From Streptomyces sp. 6-11-2 (lineage in GTDB: Bacteria; Actinomycetota; Actinomycetes; Streptomycetales; Streptomycetaceae), in NCBI RefSeq assembly GCF_006540305.1, contig NZ_BJOR01000001.1:6820001-6884000 (forward strand): a DNA stretch of 64,000 nucleotides, given 5' to 3'. Under the pieces are notes generated by a model. That model saw only the letters and a program-made list of their open reading frames with translations, had not been told where the DNA came from and made no database searches. Numbering within the stretch: the stretch's first letter is position 1; each line of letters starts with the position of its first letter. Both the position numbers and the translations under genes were made by a program. Below, piece after piece: positions 44,148 through 53,332 of this stretch.

Positions 44148-44330
44148 CGGCCACACCCCCACAGCACCCCTCGCGGACGGCCCCCGATGGGTCGACGCCA
44201 GCGGACTGCCTTCAGCCGGAAGCGTCGGCCCCAGGCGGCGCCACCGGGGCTCCGAACCATGGGAATCGGGCGCCGCCACCGAGGAGTTCGCCCAGTACGT
44301 GAACCTCCACCCTCTATCTGGAGCTTGTCT

Positions 44331-45014
44331 GTGAAAGTCGTCATCTTCGGCGCGTCCGGCATGATGGGACAGGGCGTACTGCGCGCCTGTCTCCTCGACC
44401 CCGCTGTCACGCGTGTGCTGGTGGTGGTCCGCAGCCCGCTGGGCATCAGCCATCCCAAGCTGCGGGAAGTCATCCACCAGGACTTCACCGATCTGTCCGC
44501 CATCTCCGGACAACTGGCCGGTCACGACGCCTGCTTCTACTGTCTCGGCATCTCCTCCGCCGGCCGCAGCGAGGCCGAGTACACCCGCATCACCTACGAC
44601 TGCACCCTCGCCGCCGCACGTGCCGTCTCCGCGTCCAACCCCGCACTGACCTTCACCTACATCTCGGGCGAGGGCACCAACAGCCGCGAAGACGGCCGGA
44701 CCATGTGGGCCCGCGTCAAGGGCCGCACCGAGAACGCCCTGCTGGCCATGCCACTGGACGCGTACATGTTCCGCCCCGCCTATATTCGTCCCCGCCACGG
44801 AGCAGTCTCCAGGACCCCGGTGTACCGCGTCCTTTACGGCCTCACCTCCTGGCTCTACCCGCTGCTGCACCGCCTCTCTCCCGGGCACACCACAACCACC
44901 GAACACATCGGCCGCGCCATGCTCGCCGTCACTCGCCCCGGAGCGGTCGAACAGCGGATCCTGTACAGCCCGGAGATCAACCGGCTGGGCGGCGACAGCG
45001 GGACCGCCGCATAG
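44331..45014 (+). CDS. NAD(P)-binding Rossmann-fold protein (atypical SDR/epimerase-like)
   Basis: 227 residues from a GTG with GGAGC 8 nt upstream. The glycine motif VIFGASGMMGQGV at the N terminus, YCLGISSAG, FTYISGEGTN and RVKGRTENALL are typical of NmrA/YwnB-like atypical SDRs. The C-terminal half contains a hydrophobic helix (LYGLTSWLYPLLHRLSP). It is 183 bp downstream of the SDR on the same strand. Substrate unknown. Confidence 0.85.
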   Translation: MKVVIFGASGMMGQGVLRACLLDPAVTRVLVVVRSPLGISHPKLREVIHQDFTDLSAISGQLAGHDACFYCLGISSAGRSEAEYTRITYDCTLAAARAVSASNPALTFTYISGEGTNSREDGRTMWARVKGRTENALLAMPLDAYMFRPAYIRPRHGAVSRTPVYRVLYGLTSWLYPLLHRLSPGHTTTTEHIGRAMLAVTRPGAVEQRILYSPEINRLGGDSGTAA

Positions 45015-45106
45015 ACCGACCCCAGCTGCGAGGGGCGAGAAGGGCGGTTTCTCAGGAGGCAACCGGTGCGGCACGCGGGACTTCGGGTTTGTGTCGCGCT
45101 ACCGTG

Positions 45107-45150
45107 CCGGTGTGGCCCCGCGGCATCCCCCGTCCGCGGGGCCACACCGG
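45107..45150. terminator. Strong hairpin, perfect 17-bp stem
   Basis: Arms at 45107-45123 and 45134-45150 pair perfectly (CCGGTGTGGCCCCGCGG) with a 10-nt loop. It lies 92 bp after the Rossmann-fold gene and is a likely terminator. Confidence 0.8.
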
Positions 45151-45418
45151 CTTGTCCTCCCCATGGAGGTACATGCTCTTGCCGCTGTCGAGGTAGGTGC
45201 CGACGGCGACGGAGGTGTGACCGTTCTCGGCGTGGGCTGCGCGGCCGCCACCAGAGCGCTTACGCCGCCAAGAGGGCCCGAGCAGACTGCGCCGCCCGTT
45301 GTGGTTGCGGGGGAGCAACTGGCGCTGCGGTGTGGGCGGGCCCGTCCCCCGCATCCGGAAGGGGCGGTCCGGCCTCGTCGTACTCTGACTCTGGCTGATC
45401 AAGGATTGGGGGGAGCCG
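45151..45418. other. Intergenic region, possible gene remnant on minus strand
   Basis: On the minus strand a short stretch reads HTSVAVGTYLDSGKSMYLHG before the hairpin. It has protein-like character but no start, and I cannot assign it to a family. Confidence 0.3.
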
Positions 45419-46213
45419 ATGACAGCGCGGGCGATGGCTCACAGTGCGGGCAGACAGCCGAACAAGGACAGTGCAAGCCGGAAGTCACCGGGCCGGACGC
45501 GGTTCACAGGCGTGGTGCTGATCCTGATGTCTTCGGCACTGGCGGTGCTCTGCTACCTCGCGTTCACTGCATGGTTGCCGTCCAACGGGGAGCAACTCCA
45601 GGGCTACCGCGCAGCCGGGCCCTGCCCCGCTCAAGCGACGGCACAGGTGCAGGAGAACTGCCTGAGTACCTGGCAGATCACCGTCGTGAAGACGGAGGAG
45701 ACCGGCACGAGGTTCCACCTCTACGAGGCCACCCTGAAGGACGAGGACTCCTGGCAGGGAGTCGTGTCTTTCACAGACCAGAGGCCGCTTTCCGAGCGGC
45801 TGGAGCCGGGCGATCAGGTCACCGCCACCCTCTGGCGCCGCCACATCGTGGTGCTCGACAAGGACGGCGTCGAACAGAACACCAGTGATGTACCCCGGGA
45901 CGAGCTCCAGATGAACGCCGCCCTAGGCATGCTCGCCGCGCTCCTCGCGGCTCAGATGCTGGTGTTCGGCGCGGTACGCCTTGTCAGGCCTGGTTCCCAC
46001 GAGCCCTTCACCTGGGACCCGTACGGCGCGCGGATCCTCTTGACGATCTTCGGTGCCTGCTTCGGGGTGGGGCTCCTGGCACTTTGGGTGGGCATCCCGT
46101 GGTGGTTCGTGCCTCCCGCCGTACTCGTGGCGTGCGCGGCGGTGACGCTGTACCCACCCATGCGGCGCAGGCCCCCAACGCTCTGGCCAGAGGAACGCCG
46201 CAAAGCAGCCTGA
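45419..46213 (+). CDS. Membrane protein of unknown function
   Basis: 264 residues. The ATG at 45419 follows GGGGGGAG. There is a basic N terminus, one membrane helix near residues 30-52 (TGVVLILMSSALAVLCYLAF), and an external domain of about 100 residues with two Cys (GPCPAQATAQVQENCLS). Three further helices lie at about 165-240, before a basic tail. The layout suggests a surface sensor or cell-envelope protein. I do not recognise it. Confidence 0.7.
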   Translation: MTARAMAHSAGRQPNKDSASRKSPGRTRFTGVVLILMSSALAVLCYLAFTAWLPSNGEQLQGYRAAGPCPAQATAQVQENCLSTWQITVVKTEETGTRFHLYEATLKDEDSWQGVVSFTDQRPLSERLEPGDQVTATLWRRHIVVLDKDGVEQNTSDVPRDELQMNAALGMLAALLAAQMLVFGAVRLVRPGSHEPFTWDPYGARILLTIFGACFGVGLLALWVGIPWWFVPPAVLVACAAVTLYPPMRRRPPTLWPEERRKAA

Positions 46214-46292
46214 AGGGCTGTGGCTGTGCCGCCGGCCGCTCGCCTAGCCCGCAGACTGGGCGTGACGGCCCGTCAAGGGCGGCGGCCTGCAA

Positions 46293-46602
46293 CTCGTTCG
46301 TCGCGGGGGCGCCTGCGTGGCGCCGAGGGCACGGGCCTGCGCCAGTCTGCGGTCTTCCAGGTCCACCGCGAAGATCTTCGAGGCGCCGGCGAGCCGGGCA
46401 CCGGCGATGGTCGCGTGGCCGACTCCGCCGCAGCCGATGACCGCGACCGAGTCGCCGAAGGCGATGTCGCCCGGTGTTGATCGCGGCCCGCAGACCGGCC
46501 ATCACGCCGCAGCCCGGTCATCACGCCGCAGCCCGGCAGCCCAGCAGCCCTGCGGCGGTCGGGGCGGCGGCCGGGTCGACCTTGGTGCACTGCCCGGCCG
46601 CC
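46293..46602 (-). pseudogene. Zinc alcohol dehydrogenase (mycothiol-formaldehyde type) remnant
   Basis: Reading the minus strand, QCTKVDPAAAPTAAGLLGC is followed by a frame break, then [30 protein letters not shown] and [20 protein letters not shown]. This is the NAD-binding part of an S-(hydroxymethyl)mycothiol-type dehydrogenase. A short CCGGGCTGCGGCGTGATG duplication near 46520 coincides with the break. Both ends are missing, so the gene is dead. Confidence 0.75.
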
Positions 46603-46676
46603 ACCAGGGCTGGGACGGGACACCGTCGCCCGGCGGTGTGCGGCCTCTCTGAGGGATTGGCCCCTTCCCCGGCGTG

Positions 46677-49019
46677 TCAGTCCGTGGGCAGCGGCTGCTC
46701 GGTCCAGATGGTCTTGCCGTGGTGGGTGTAGCGGCTTCCCCAGCGTTGCGACAGCTGAGCGATCAGGAACAGTCCGCGGCCTCCCTCGTCGGTCAGCCGG
46801 GCCCTGCGCAGCCTTGGCTGGGTCTGGCTCGGGTCGGAGACCTCGCAGATCAGCACCCGGTCCTTGATCAGCCTCAGGCCGACGGGGCCGCCCGCGTACC
46901 GGATGGAGTTGGTCACCAGCTCACTGGCGATCAGCTCCGTGGTGAACGACAGGTCCGGCAGCTGCCAGGCGCTCAGCTGCGCCGTCACCATCTCCCGGGC
47001 CCGGCCCACCGCCTCCGGGTCGGCCGGGAACTCCCAGGTGGCGGTGGACTCCGGGGGCAGGACATGCAGCCGGGCCATCAGCAGCGCCACGTCATGGTCG
47101 GGCGCCTCGGGCAGCAGATGCCGGAGCACGGTGCGTCCGGTCTCCGCAGGCGACCGGTCCTCCTCCACGGCGGCGTCCACCTGCTCGCGAAGCTGCCGCA
47201 GCCGCCTGTTGGTGCCGTCCTCATCGTGCGCCAGCAGCTTGCCGGTGCAGAAGGCGAGCATCGCCCCCGGTTCCATGGCCAACTCCCGCGGCTCGAAGGG
47301 CAGACCGCCCACCCCGAGCGGCGGCCCCGGCCTGACCGCCGCGAAGCCGGCCCCCGGCTGCCCGGGAACGGACAGGACCGGCGGCGGATGGCCCGCACTG
47401 GCGATGGTGCACACCGCGGTGACAGGGTCGTACACCGCGTACACACATGTGGAGCCCAGGACGGTGCCCTGCCCGCGGTTCGACCCCGGAACCGTGGCCT
47501 CCGCCGCCGATAGCCGGATGACCAGGTCGTCGAGGTGGGTCAGCAGCTCCTCCGGTGGCAGGTCCATGTCGGAGAGGGTCTGCACCGCCGTCCGTAGCCG
47601 TCCCATGGCCGCTGCCGCCTCCACGCCGTGCCCCGCCACGTCGCCCACGACGAAGGCGACTCGGCAGGAGGACAGCGGGATCACGTCGAACCAGGTCCCG
47701 CCGATCCCCGTCATGGATCCGGCCGGTACGTAGGAGCCGGCCGTGTCCGCCGCGCTCACCCGGACGACCGCCTGAGGCAGCAGACTGCGCTGCAGAGCCT
47801 CCGCAGTGCGGTGCTCGCGGGCGTATCGCCGTGCGTTGTCCAGGCTGATGGCGGCCCGGGAGCCGATCCGCGCGCCCAGCTCCGCGTCGCTTTGATCGAA
47901 ACGGAGCCGGTCGTCGCCGCGCCACAACACCACTGCCCCCAGCAGCAGTCCCCGCGCCCGCAACGGCATCAGCAGCAGGGACTTCGCGGCGTCGGGCAGC
48001 ACCCGGCGGCGTCCCTCGATCTCGTCCGCCAGCGCGACCCGCAGCTCGGAGAGGTCCGGCACGGCCAGGGCGGTTCGGCGGTAGACGAACTCCTTCTCCG
48101 GTTCCCGGACTCGTAGCGACGCCCCGACCGGGAGCAGTTCGGCCGGCCAGACGCCGTTCCTGGCGGCCACCGCGACCCGCCGCAGCGGAGCTCCGAGGGA
48201 GTAGTCGGCGGGCTCCTCGCCCACCAGCGCCGCCTCCGCGAGATCCACCGCCGCCAGATCGGCGTACTCGGGCACCAGCACCCCGGCCAGTCCCTCGGCG
48301 GTACGGACGATGTCCAGCGAACCCAGCAGCAGCTTCTCCGCCCCGCGCAGGAGAGCCAGTCCGCGCTCCGCCTGCTCCCGGTCCGTGATGTCACTGAAGA
48401 CGACCGCGACCCCGGTGCCACGGCCCTCCAGGTCCTCCAGACGCAGCGCCGACAGGGAGACGACACGCTCCTGCTCGGGCGCCCGTCGGCGGCGCGTCCG
48501 GAACACCTCGTTGGTCACCGGCTTCCCGGTCTCCGCGACCCGGCGCAGACGTTGCCCGACGGCCTCGGCGTCCGCCGCCACGAGCACCTCGTCGAGGGTC
48601 ACACCGCCCGGCCCGGCACGGGTACCGGCGACCAGGCCGACGACGTCCGGCTGCTGGTTGGTCCGCACGATCCGCAGATCGGCGTCATACAGCACCAGCC
48701 CGATATCGGTCTGCCGGAACAGCGCTCGCACCAGCGCGTCGTCCTGCTCCCGATCCGCGGCCGTCGTCAGCGGTACCGCCCGTACCAGGCACTGGGCCTC
48801 GGAACCGCCATTCAGCGGCAGCACCTCCAGCCGGACCTCCACGGGCCGGCCGCCGCGGTGGAGCAGCAGTGCGGGGCCGCCGGAGGGGAGCAGCCCGCCG
48901 CCGGGCTCGGCGAGCAGCTCGGCGAACGGCCTGCCGATCAGCTCCCTGACCCCGACGCCGAGCAACTCCTCGACAGCGGGTGTGCACGCCAGTACCGTCC
49001 CGCGGTTGTTCAGCACCAT
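46677..49019 (-). CDS. PAS-PAS-GAF-SpoIIE phosphatase with C-terminal ATPase (anti-sigma kinase-like)
   Basis: 780 residues. It has a PAS at about 1-75, a second PAS at about 95-215, GAF at about 225-400, SpoIIE at about 405-640 and a GHKL/RsbW-like ATPase at about 650-780 (ELIASELVTNSIRYAG, GGRGLFLIAQLSQRWG). The first metal-binding motif reads GIGGTWFDVIPL, with Thr where GGDW has Asp; VVGDVAGHG is intact. The ATG at 49019 is the only start after an in-frame stop, but the protein begins close to the PAS core, so the N terminus may be cut short. Confidence 0.87.
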   Translation of the reverse strand: MVLNNRGTVLACTPAVEELLGVGVRELIGRPFAELLAEPGGGLLPSGGPALLLHRGGRPVEVRLEVLPLNGGSEAQCLVRAVPLTTAADREQDDALVRALFRQTDIGLVLYDADLRIVRTNQQPDVVGLVAGTRAGPGGVTLDEVLVAADAEAVGQRLRRVAETGKPVTNEVFRTRRRRAPEQERVVSLSALRLEDLEGRGTGVAVVFSDITDREQAERGLALLRGAEKLLLGSLDIVRTAEGLAGVLVPEYADLAAVDLAEAALVGEEPADYSLGAPLRRVAVAARNGVWPAELLPVGASLRVREPEKEFVYRRTALAVPDLSELRVALADEIEGRRRVLPDAAKSLLLMPLRARGLLLGAVVLWRGDDRLRFDQSDAELGARIGSRAAISLDNARRYAREHRTAEALQRSLLPQAVVRVSAADTAGSYVPAGSMTGIGGTWFDVIPLSSCRVAFVVGDVAGHGVEAAAAMGRLRTAVQTLSDMDLPPEELLTHLDDLVIRLSAAEATVPGSNRGQGTVLGSTCVYAVYDPVTAVCTIASAGHPPPVLSVPGQPGAGFAAVRPGPPLGVGGLPFEPRELAMEPGAMLAFCTGKLLAHDEDGTNRRLRQLREQVDAAVEEDRSPAETGRTVLRHLLPEAPDHDVALLMARLHVLPPESTATWEFPADPEAVGRAREMVTAQLSAWQLPDLSFTTELIASELVTNSIRYAGGPVGLRLIKDRVLICEVSDPSQTQPRLRRARLTDEGGRGLFLIAQLSQRWGSRYTHHGKTIWTEQPLPTD

Positions 49020-49170
49020 TGCCGCTGCGTCGTTCCTCGGTCGCCCGGCGACGTCGGCTACAGGATTCGCATTCGTCTATCTCACCCCCGAGCACAGTGG
49101 CGGCTTGCCTTCCATTCAACCCGCCCACATGTCCCACTGGCATCCCGAAACAGGCTGTTCCGATGTCGGC

Positions 49171-49317
49171 CGCCGGGTCGCAGGCCACGCAGGTGCAGGT
49201 GGCCAGGGGTGTGCCGGGAAGGTCCCCCAGACCGGTGTCCAGCTGCCCCCGAGCAGTTGCTGCGGCTGCCGCGATGCCGTGCCCCATGACGTCCCCGACC
49301 ACCAGGGTGGCCCGCCC
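49171..49317 (-). pseudogene. SpoIIE-domain fragment
   Basis: The minus strand reads GRATLVVGDVMGHGIAAAAA, then ARGQLDTGLGDLPGTPLATC and CVACDP. This is the phosphatase core with the sequence between the GDVMGHG motif and the later TCxxxxDPA block largely deleted. It lies just upstream of the intact SpoIIE gene and may be what is left of a neighbouring paralogue. Confidence 0.65.
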
Positions 49318-49389
49318 TTGAACGGTCCGGGCTCGCGTGGCCGGCCTTCTCGCCGGCCAGAGGAGCGGCAAGCACCGTTGCGGTACTGG

Positions 49390-49585
49390 CTAGTGCTGTG
49401 ACCGGAAAGGTTCACCGGCTCGCGACGCCCGGCACGGCACTCCCCCAGCCTTCGGCCGGGGGTACCCCCACGCCGCGTTGTCGCATCACCCGAGTACATC
49501 CAGTACGCGGGCAATGCTCCGCCTTGCGAGGCACCGCGCCGGACGCCGCGAGCTTCCCGGCAAACCTTTCCGGCCACAGCACTAG
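49390..49585. mobile_element. 196-bp MITE with about 29-bp terminal inverted repeats
   Basis: The ends are inverted copies: CTAGTGCTGTGACCGGAAAG at 49390 and, on the other strand from 49585, CTAGTGCTGTGGCCGGAAAG. They match at 26 of 29 positions. CTAG at both ends is probably a 4-bp target duplication, as made by some IS5-family elements. Inside is a second palindrome, CCCCCAGCCTTCGGCCGGGGG-like (about 49441-49462). There is no coding capacity. Its right end supplies the stop codon of the oxidoreductase gene. Confidence 0.85.
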
Positions 49586-50967
49586 GCGTCGAGCGTCATG
49601 AAGAGGCTGTTGAGGCCCTCCGCCAGCAACGGGTGCGTGAAGACGGCGTTGGCCATCGCGGTGTACGGGAGCTTGCCCAGCATGGCGACCTGGATGATCG
49701 TCATGATCTCGCCGCCTTCCGTGCCGAGCACGGCGGCGCCGAGGATCTGCTGTGTGCGCGCGTCGACGACGGCCTTCATGAACCCGCGTGTCTCCCCGGT
49801 CTCCAGGGCACGGATGACGGCGTTCATCGGCAGCTTCGCGACGCGGACCTCGCGGTTCTGCTCCCTGGCCTGCCGTTCGGTCATGCCGACGCGGCCGAGC
49901 TGCGGATCGATGAACACGGTGTACGGGACGATCCTGTCCCGGGTGCTCGCCTTCTCGTGGCCCAGCAAGTTGGCGTGGAGGATCCGGTAATCGTCGTAGG
50001 AAAGGTGGGTGAAGGCCGGGCCGCCCTTGACGTCGCCCATGGCGTAGACGCCGGGGACGGAGGTTTCCAGATGCTCATCGACCTCGATGAAGCCGTTGTC
50101 GCGCAGCCGGATGCCGGCCGCCGCCGGCGCGAGCGCTTCCGTGTTGGGGACGCGGCCGGTAGCCGACAGCAGGTGGGAGCCCTCGACCTGCTGTTCGCCG
50201 TCCGGCGTGCGAACGGTCAGCCGCACTCCGCCGTCGGCCTCCTCGATCCGGTCCGGCGTCGTCGACGTCAGGACCGTGATCCCGTCATCGCGCAAGATGG
50301 TGGCGACCCCGTCGGAGACGTCATCGTCCTCTCTCATCATCAGGCGCGGGCGGGTCTGGACGATCGTGACCTCGCTGCCGAACCTGCGGAACATCTGCCC
50401 GAACTCCAGCCCGATGTAGCCGCCGCCGAGGATGATCAGGTGCTCGGGGAGTGTGCCCAGCTCCATGATCGACGTTGAGTCCAGGACAGGGACGTTCTGG
50501 GCGCCGCCGATCGCCAGGGGCTTGGGCCTGGTGCCCGTGTCGATGACGATCACCGGTGCGCTGATCTCCTGCGTCCGGCCGTCCCTCATGGCGATCTCGA
50601 TCGTCTTGGGCCCCGTGAAACGGGCCTCGCCTTCGATGAGGTGGAGCCCGTCCTGCGCCAGGCGGCTCGCGTAGTTCTCCCGCGCACCCGCGACCATCGC
50701 ACGCTTGCGCTCCCGCACGGCGGCGAGGTCGACCGACACCGGACCAGTCCGCACGCCGAACTCCGTGCCGCGTCGTGCCAGGTGGGCGAGGTGCGCGCTG
50801 GCGACCATCGTCTTCGTCGGGGTGCACCCGGTGTTCACGCAGACGCCGCCGAGGTGGTCGCGCTCGACAAGCGCCACCTTCTTGCCCGCCTTCGCCAGAT
50901 CGACGGGGAGGAACCGGCCGCCCTGGCTGGTCCCGATCACAATCACGTCATAGCTCTCGTCTGCCAC
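49582..50967 (-). CDS. FAD-dependent pyridine nucleotide-disulfide oxidoreductase (mercuric reductase-like)
   Basis: 461 residues, class I disulfide oxidoreductase. An FAD site is at the N terminus (VIVIGTSQGG), with the redox pair Cys43/Cys48 in GGVCVNTGCTPTK. An NAD(P) site is at ILGGGYIGLEF, the second FAD site is VPGVYAMGDVKGGP, and the C-terminal His is in FTHPLLAEGLNSLF. There is no N-terminal metal-binding domain and no C-terminal Cys pair, so mercury reduction is doubtful. The stop TAG lies in the CTAG end of the MITE. Confidence 0.88.
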   Translation of the reverse strand: MADESYDVIVIGTSQGGRFLPVDLAKAGKKVALVERDHLGGVCVNTGCTPTKTMVASAHLAHLARRGTEFGVRTGPVSVDLAAVRERKRAMVAGARENYASRLAQDGLHLIEGEARFTGPKTIEIAMRDGRTQEISAPVIVIDTGTRPKPLAIGGAQNVPVLDSTSIMELGTLPEHLIILGGGYIGLEFGQMFRRFGSEVTIVQTRPRLMMREDDDVSDGVATILRDDGITVLTSTTPDRIEEADGGVRLTVRTPDGEQQVEGSHLLSATGRVPNTEALAPAAAGIRLRDNGFIEVDEHLETSVPGVYAMGDVKGGPAFTHLSYDDYRILHANLLGHEKASTRDRIVPYTVFIDPQLGRVGMTERQAREQNREVRVAKLPMNAVIRALETGETRGFMKAVVDARTQQILGAAVLGTEGGEIMTIIQVAMLGKLPYTAMANAVFTHPLLAEGLNSLFMTLDA

Positions 50968-51086
50968 AGCGAGATGGTAACTCTATGCTTACATATGTGC
51001 ACTCAGAGTGCTCGGTGGGTCTGTCCCGTGGCTTCGCATTGCACGGAGCGCGGGCGCGATCGTGGGTGGCTGTTTGGCCGGTGTTG

Positions 51087-52211
51087 TCAGCGGTCGGAAG
51101 AAGTGTCCCGGACCAGGTCGTGATCCACGATCACCGCCACCTTGCCCACGACGCCATGGCCCGCTTTCAGCGACTGCAGCCCCGCACTGATTGCCTCGAC
51201 GGTGCTGTCGATGGTCCGGCCGATGTGCGGGACCACAAGTCCCTGCGTCGCCCACTCCATGGCCAGAGCCATCCCGCGTTGGAGAAAGGCGCGCGCCTCG
51301 CTGTCGAGCGTGGCGGGTTCGGAGAAGTAGCGCAGCAGATTGACGTCGACCCGCTTGGCGCCGCGCTCGGCCAGCATGGCATCCACCGGGCTCTGTGTTT
51401 CGACCAAGCGCGTCGTCCTGCCGGGGCCGACGCCGAGCACGATCCAGCTGCCGCCTCGCCGGACGGTCCTCGCGGTCTCGACAAAGCCGTGCTCGCTGTA
51501 GGTGGCGTCGAAGACGAGGTCAACGCCCTGGTCATCAGTGAGCTGGGCGATTTCGGCGGGGATGTCGTCGCGCTTGTAGTCGAAGACATGGTGGGCGCCG
51601 GACTGCCGGGCCAGCGCGATTGATTGCGGCGTGCTGCCGCTGCTGATGACCAGTCCGGCCCCCAGAGCACGCGCCGCCATCTGCACGGCCAGATGGCCGA
51701 CACCGCCCCCGCCGCCCGGGACATAGATCGAGTCACCGGCCTGGACCGCCCGGTAAAGACCCGCGAAAGCGGACAGGAAGGCCATCGGTAGCGCCGCCGC
51801 ATCGCGGAAGCCCAGCGACGGTGGCTTGCGAGCCGTGAGGAACCGCTGTGTGAGGGCATAGCCGACGTCGCCTCCGCCCGCGCCGGTTGCGACCCAGCCG
51901 CCATCGCCGTTCAAGTCGGCCATGGCGGCCACCACGTCGCCGACGGCCACGCCACTCACAGCAGGCCCCACGGCGACCACCACGCCGGCCAGGTCGAGAC
52001 CGAGAGCGACCGGGGGCGTCCGTCCCATGAAATTGAGGTCGGCCAGCTTGTACTCCAGTGGGTTGAGCGACGAGGCGGCGACGCGGATCAGAACCTGGTC
52101 GTTTGCCGGTTGCCGGACAGGAACACGCACCGCCTCGAGCGGCAGCCCAGCTCGGTCTCTTGTGTAACCGACGCCGAGAAACGTCTCCGGAATCGTCTCA
52201 GCCTGCTTCAT
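51087..52211 (-). CDS. Zinc-type MDR quinone oxidoreductase/alcohol dehydrogenase-like
   Basis: 374 residues. The ATG at 52211 has GAGGAGGCG 6 nt upstream. The GroES-like domain (SSLNPLEYKLADLNFMG, GLDLAGVVVAVG) and the NADPH site VPGGGGGVGHLAVQMA are clear. No zinc-ligand cysteines are seen, so it belongs to the zinc-free quinone-oxidoreductase branch. It reduces quinones or enones with NADPH. It stands alone. Confidence 0.88.
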   Translation of the reverse strand: MKQAETIPETFLGVGYTRDRAGLPLEAVRVPVRQPANDQVLIRVAASSLNPLEYKLADLNFMGRTPPVALGLDLAGVVVAVGPAVSGVAVGDVVAAMADLNGDGGWVATGAGGGDVGYALTQRFLTARKPPSLGFRDAAALPMAFLSAFAGLYRAVQAGDSIYVPGGGGGVGHLAVQMAARALGAGLVISSGSTPQSIALARQSGAHHVFDYKRDDIPAEIAQLTDDQGVDLVFDATYSEHGFVETARTVRRGGSWIVLGVGPGRTTRLVETQSPVDAMLAERGAKRVDVNLLRYFSEPATLDSEARAFLQRGMALAMEWATQGLVVPHIGRTIDSTVEAISAGLQSLKAGHGVVGKVAVIVDHDLVRDTSSDR

Positions 52212-52325
52212 GGCATCGCCTCCTCGCAGCCGCTCAGGGAAGGGCAGACCCGCCACCCGAAGCTGTCCCCGAATCCCTATTTCCGATTGTCACGGGCCTG
52301 CGTGGTGCCGCCAGTGGGACGGCGG

Positions 52326-52493
52326 TCAGGTGACCTTGGATTCAGGAGGCGAGGTGCCGAACGCGGCCAGGGCGGCGCCGACCGTCATCCGGCCGGCGTT
52401 CGAGCACAGGCCGATCCGCTTCACCGCGTCGGCGAACCGCTCGCGGCAGAAGCAGGCAGCGGCCCGCGCCTCCGGCGACGCCACATCCACCAC
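52326..52493 (-). CDS. Possible small protein downstream of HPP gene
   Basis: A 55-codon frame starts at a GTG 5 nt after the HPP stop (VVDVASPEARAAACFCRERF...). There is no strong ribosome site and no recognised domain. It may be translated by coupling or may not be a gene. Confidence 0.3.
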   Translation of the reverse strand: MVDVASPEARAAACFCRERFADAVKRIGLCSNAGRMTVGAALAAFGTSPPESKVT

Positions 52494-52497
52494 AAGC

Positions 52498-52977
52498 TCA
52501 GTCGTGAAAGGCCCGGCGGGTGCGCTCGCGGAGCCACGGGATCTTGGCAAGTGCGACCGCAGACGTGATCACGATGGCGAGGCCGGTGAGCATGCCGAAC
52601 AGCGGCAAGCCGGGTCGGGCGATGCCGGACGTGATCATCAGGGCGGTCGCGGCGGCCGGCGGGTGGTGGGCGTCGAGCACGACCAGGGCGAGCAGCGTCA
52701 GGCCAACCCCCAGAGCCTGGGCGCCGATCTGCGGCAGAGTGTCGGCGTGCTGCTCGACGATCGGGGGGCGCCGCCACAGTCCGAAGGCTGCGAGGCAGGC
52801 CAGTCCGCTGACGGTCGCCGCCGCGTGGCCCAGCAGGGCGCTGCGCACCTGAGCGGCCTCGGTATCCGGGTGGGCCAGCAGAAGATACGCGGTGGGACCG
52901 ACCGTCGTGGTGAGCACCATCAGCCCGATCAGATGACCGATGACGCCGGTCGCGGTGAGCAGCGCGGCGGCCAGCAC
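52498..52977 (-). CDS. HPP family membrane protein
   Basis: 159 residues with four hydrophobic helices and the family motif in LDAHHPPAAATALMI. HPP proteins are membrane proteins; cyanobacterial and plant members transport nitrite. The GTG at 52977 is the first plausible start, with GGGGGGA 10 nt upstream; the N-terminal helix begins immediately, so the true start may lie slightly upstream at a non-ATG codon. Transport role is inferred. Confidence 0.75.
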   Translation of the reverse strand: MLAAALLTATGVIGHLIGLMVLTTTVGPTAYLLLAHPDTEAAQVRSALLGHAAATVSGLACLAAFGLWRRPPIVEQHADTLPQIGAQALGVGLTLLALVVLDAHHPPAAATALMITSGIARPGLPLFGMLTGLAIVITSAVALAKIPWLRERTRRAFHD

Positions 52978-53193
52978 GAAGAGCCGTCCCCCCGCCAGCA
53001 GCCGGGTCCTCAGCGGTCCTCACCGCCCAAGCGCTTCCCGATGACGAAGTCATCCACCCCACTCGAGGGCCGGCCGGCTACCTGTCTCACCACGGAGTGA
53101 TCAACGACGGGCCGTCTTACACGTCACGGAGTGTCGTTGCGGTACTGGCAATCCAGCCGGACTTCTGCATTTCTTCCCGTCAACGGCCTGACG

Positions 53194-53221
53194 GTGGGCA
53201 GTGGGCAGTGGGCAGTGGGCA
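53194..53221. repeat. GTGGGCA simple repeat, four copies
   Basis: Four exact 7-bp units in the non-coding gap between HPP and the dehalogenase gene. Confidence 0.85.
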
Positions 53222-53332
53222 GCGTCACGCGGCAGCCCGCCCTCAGACGGCAGAAGACATGAGGGCCAACCGCCGACCCGGTCAGCTCCCCGACCCTGCT
53301 GACGAATCGAGGTCAACGCCCGCCCATAGCGG

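Noticed and set aside
45107..45150. Type I-E CRISPR repeat
   Set aside because: It occurs once only, is a perfect 17-bp inverted repeat with a 10-nt loop, and has no neighbouring copies.
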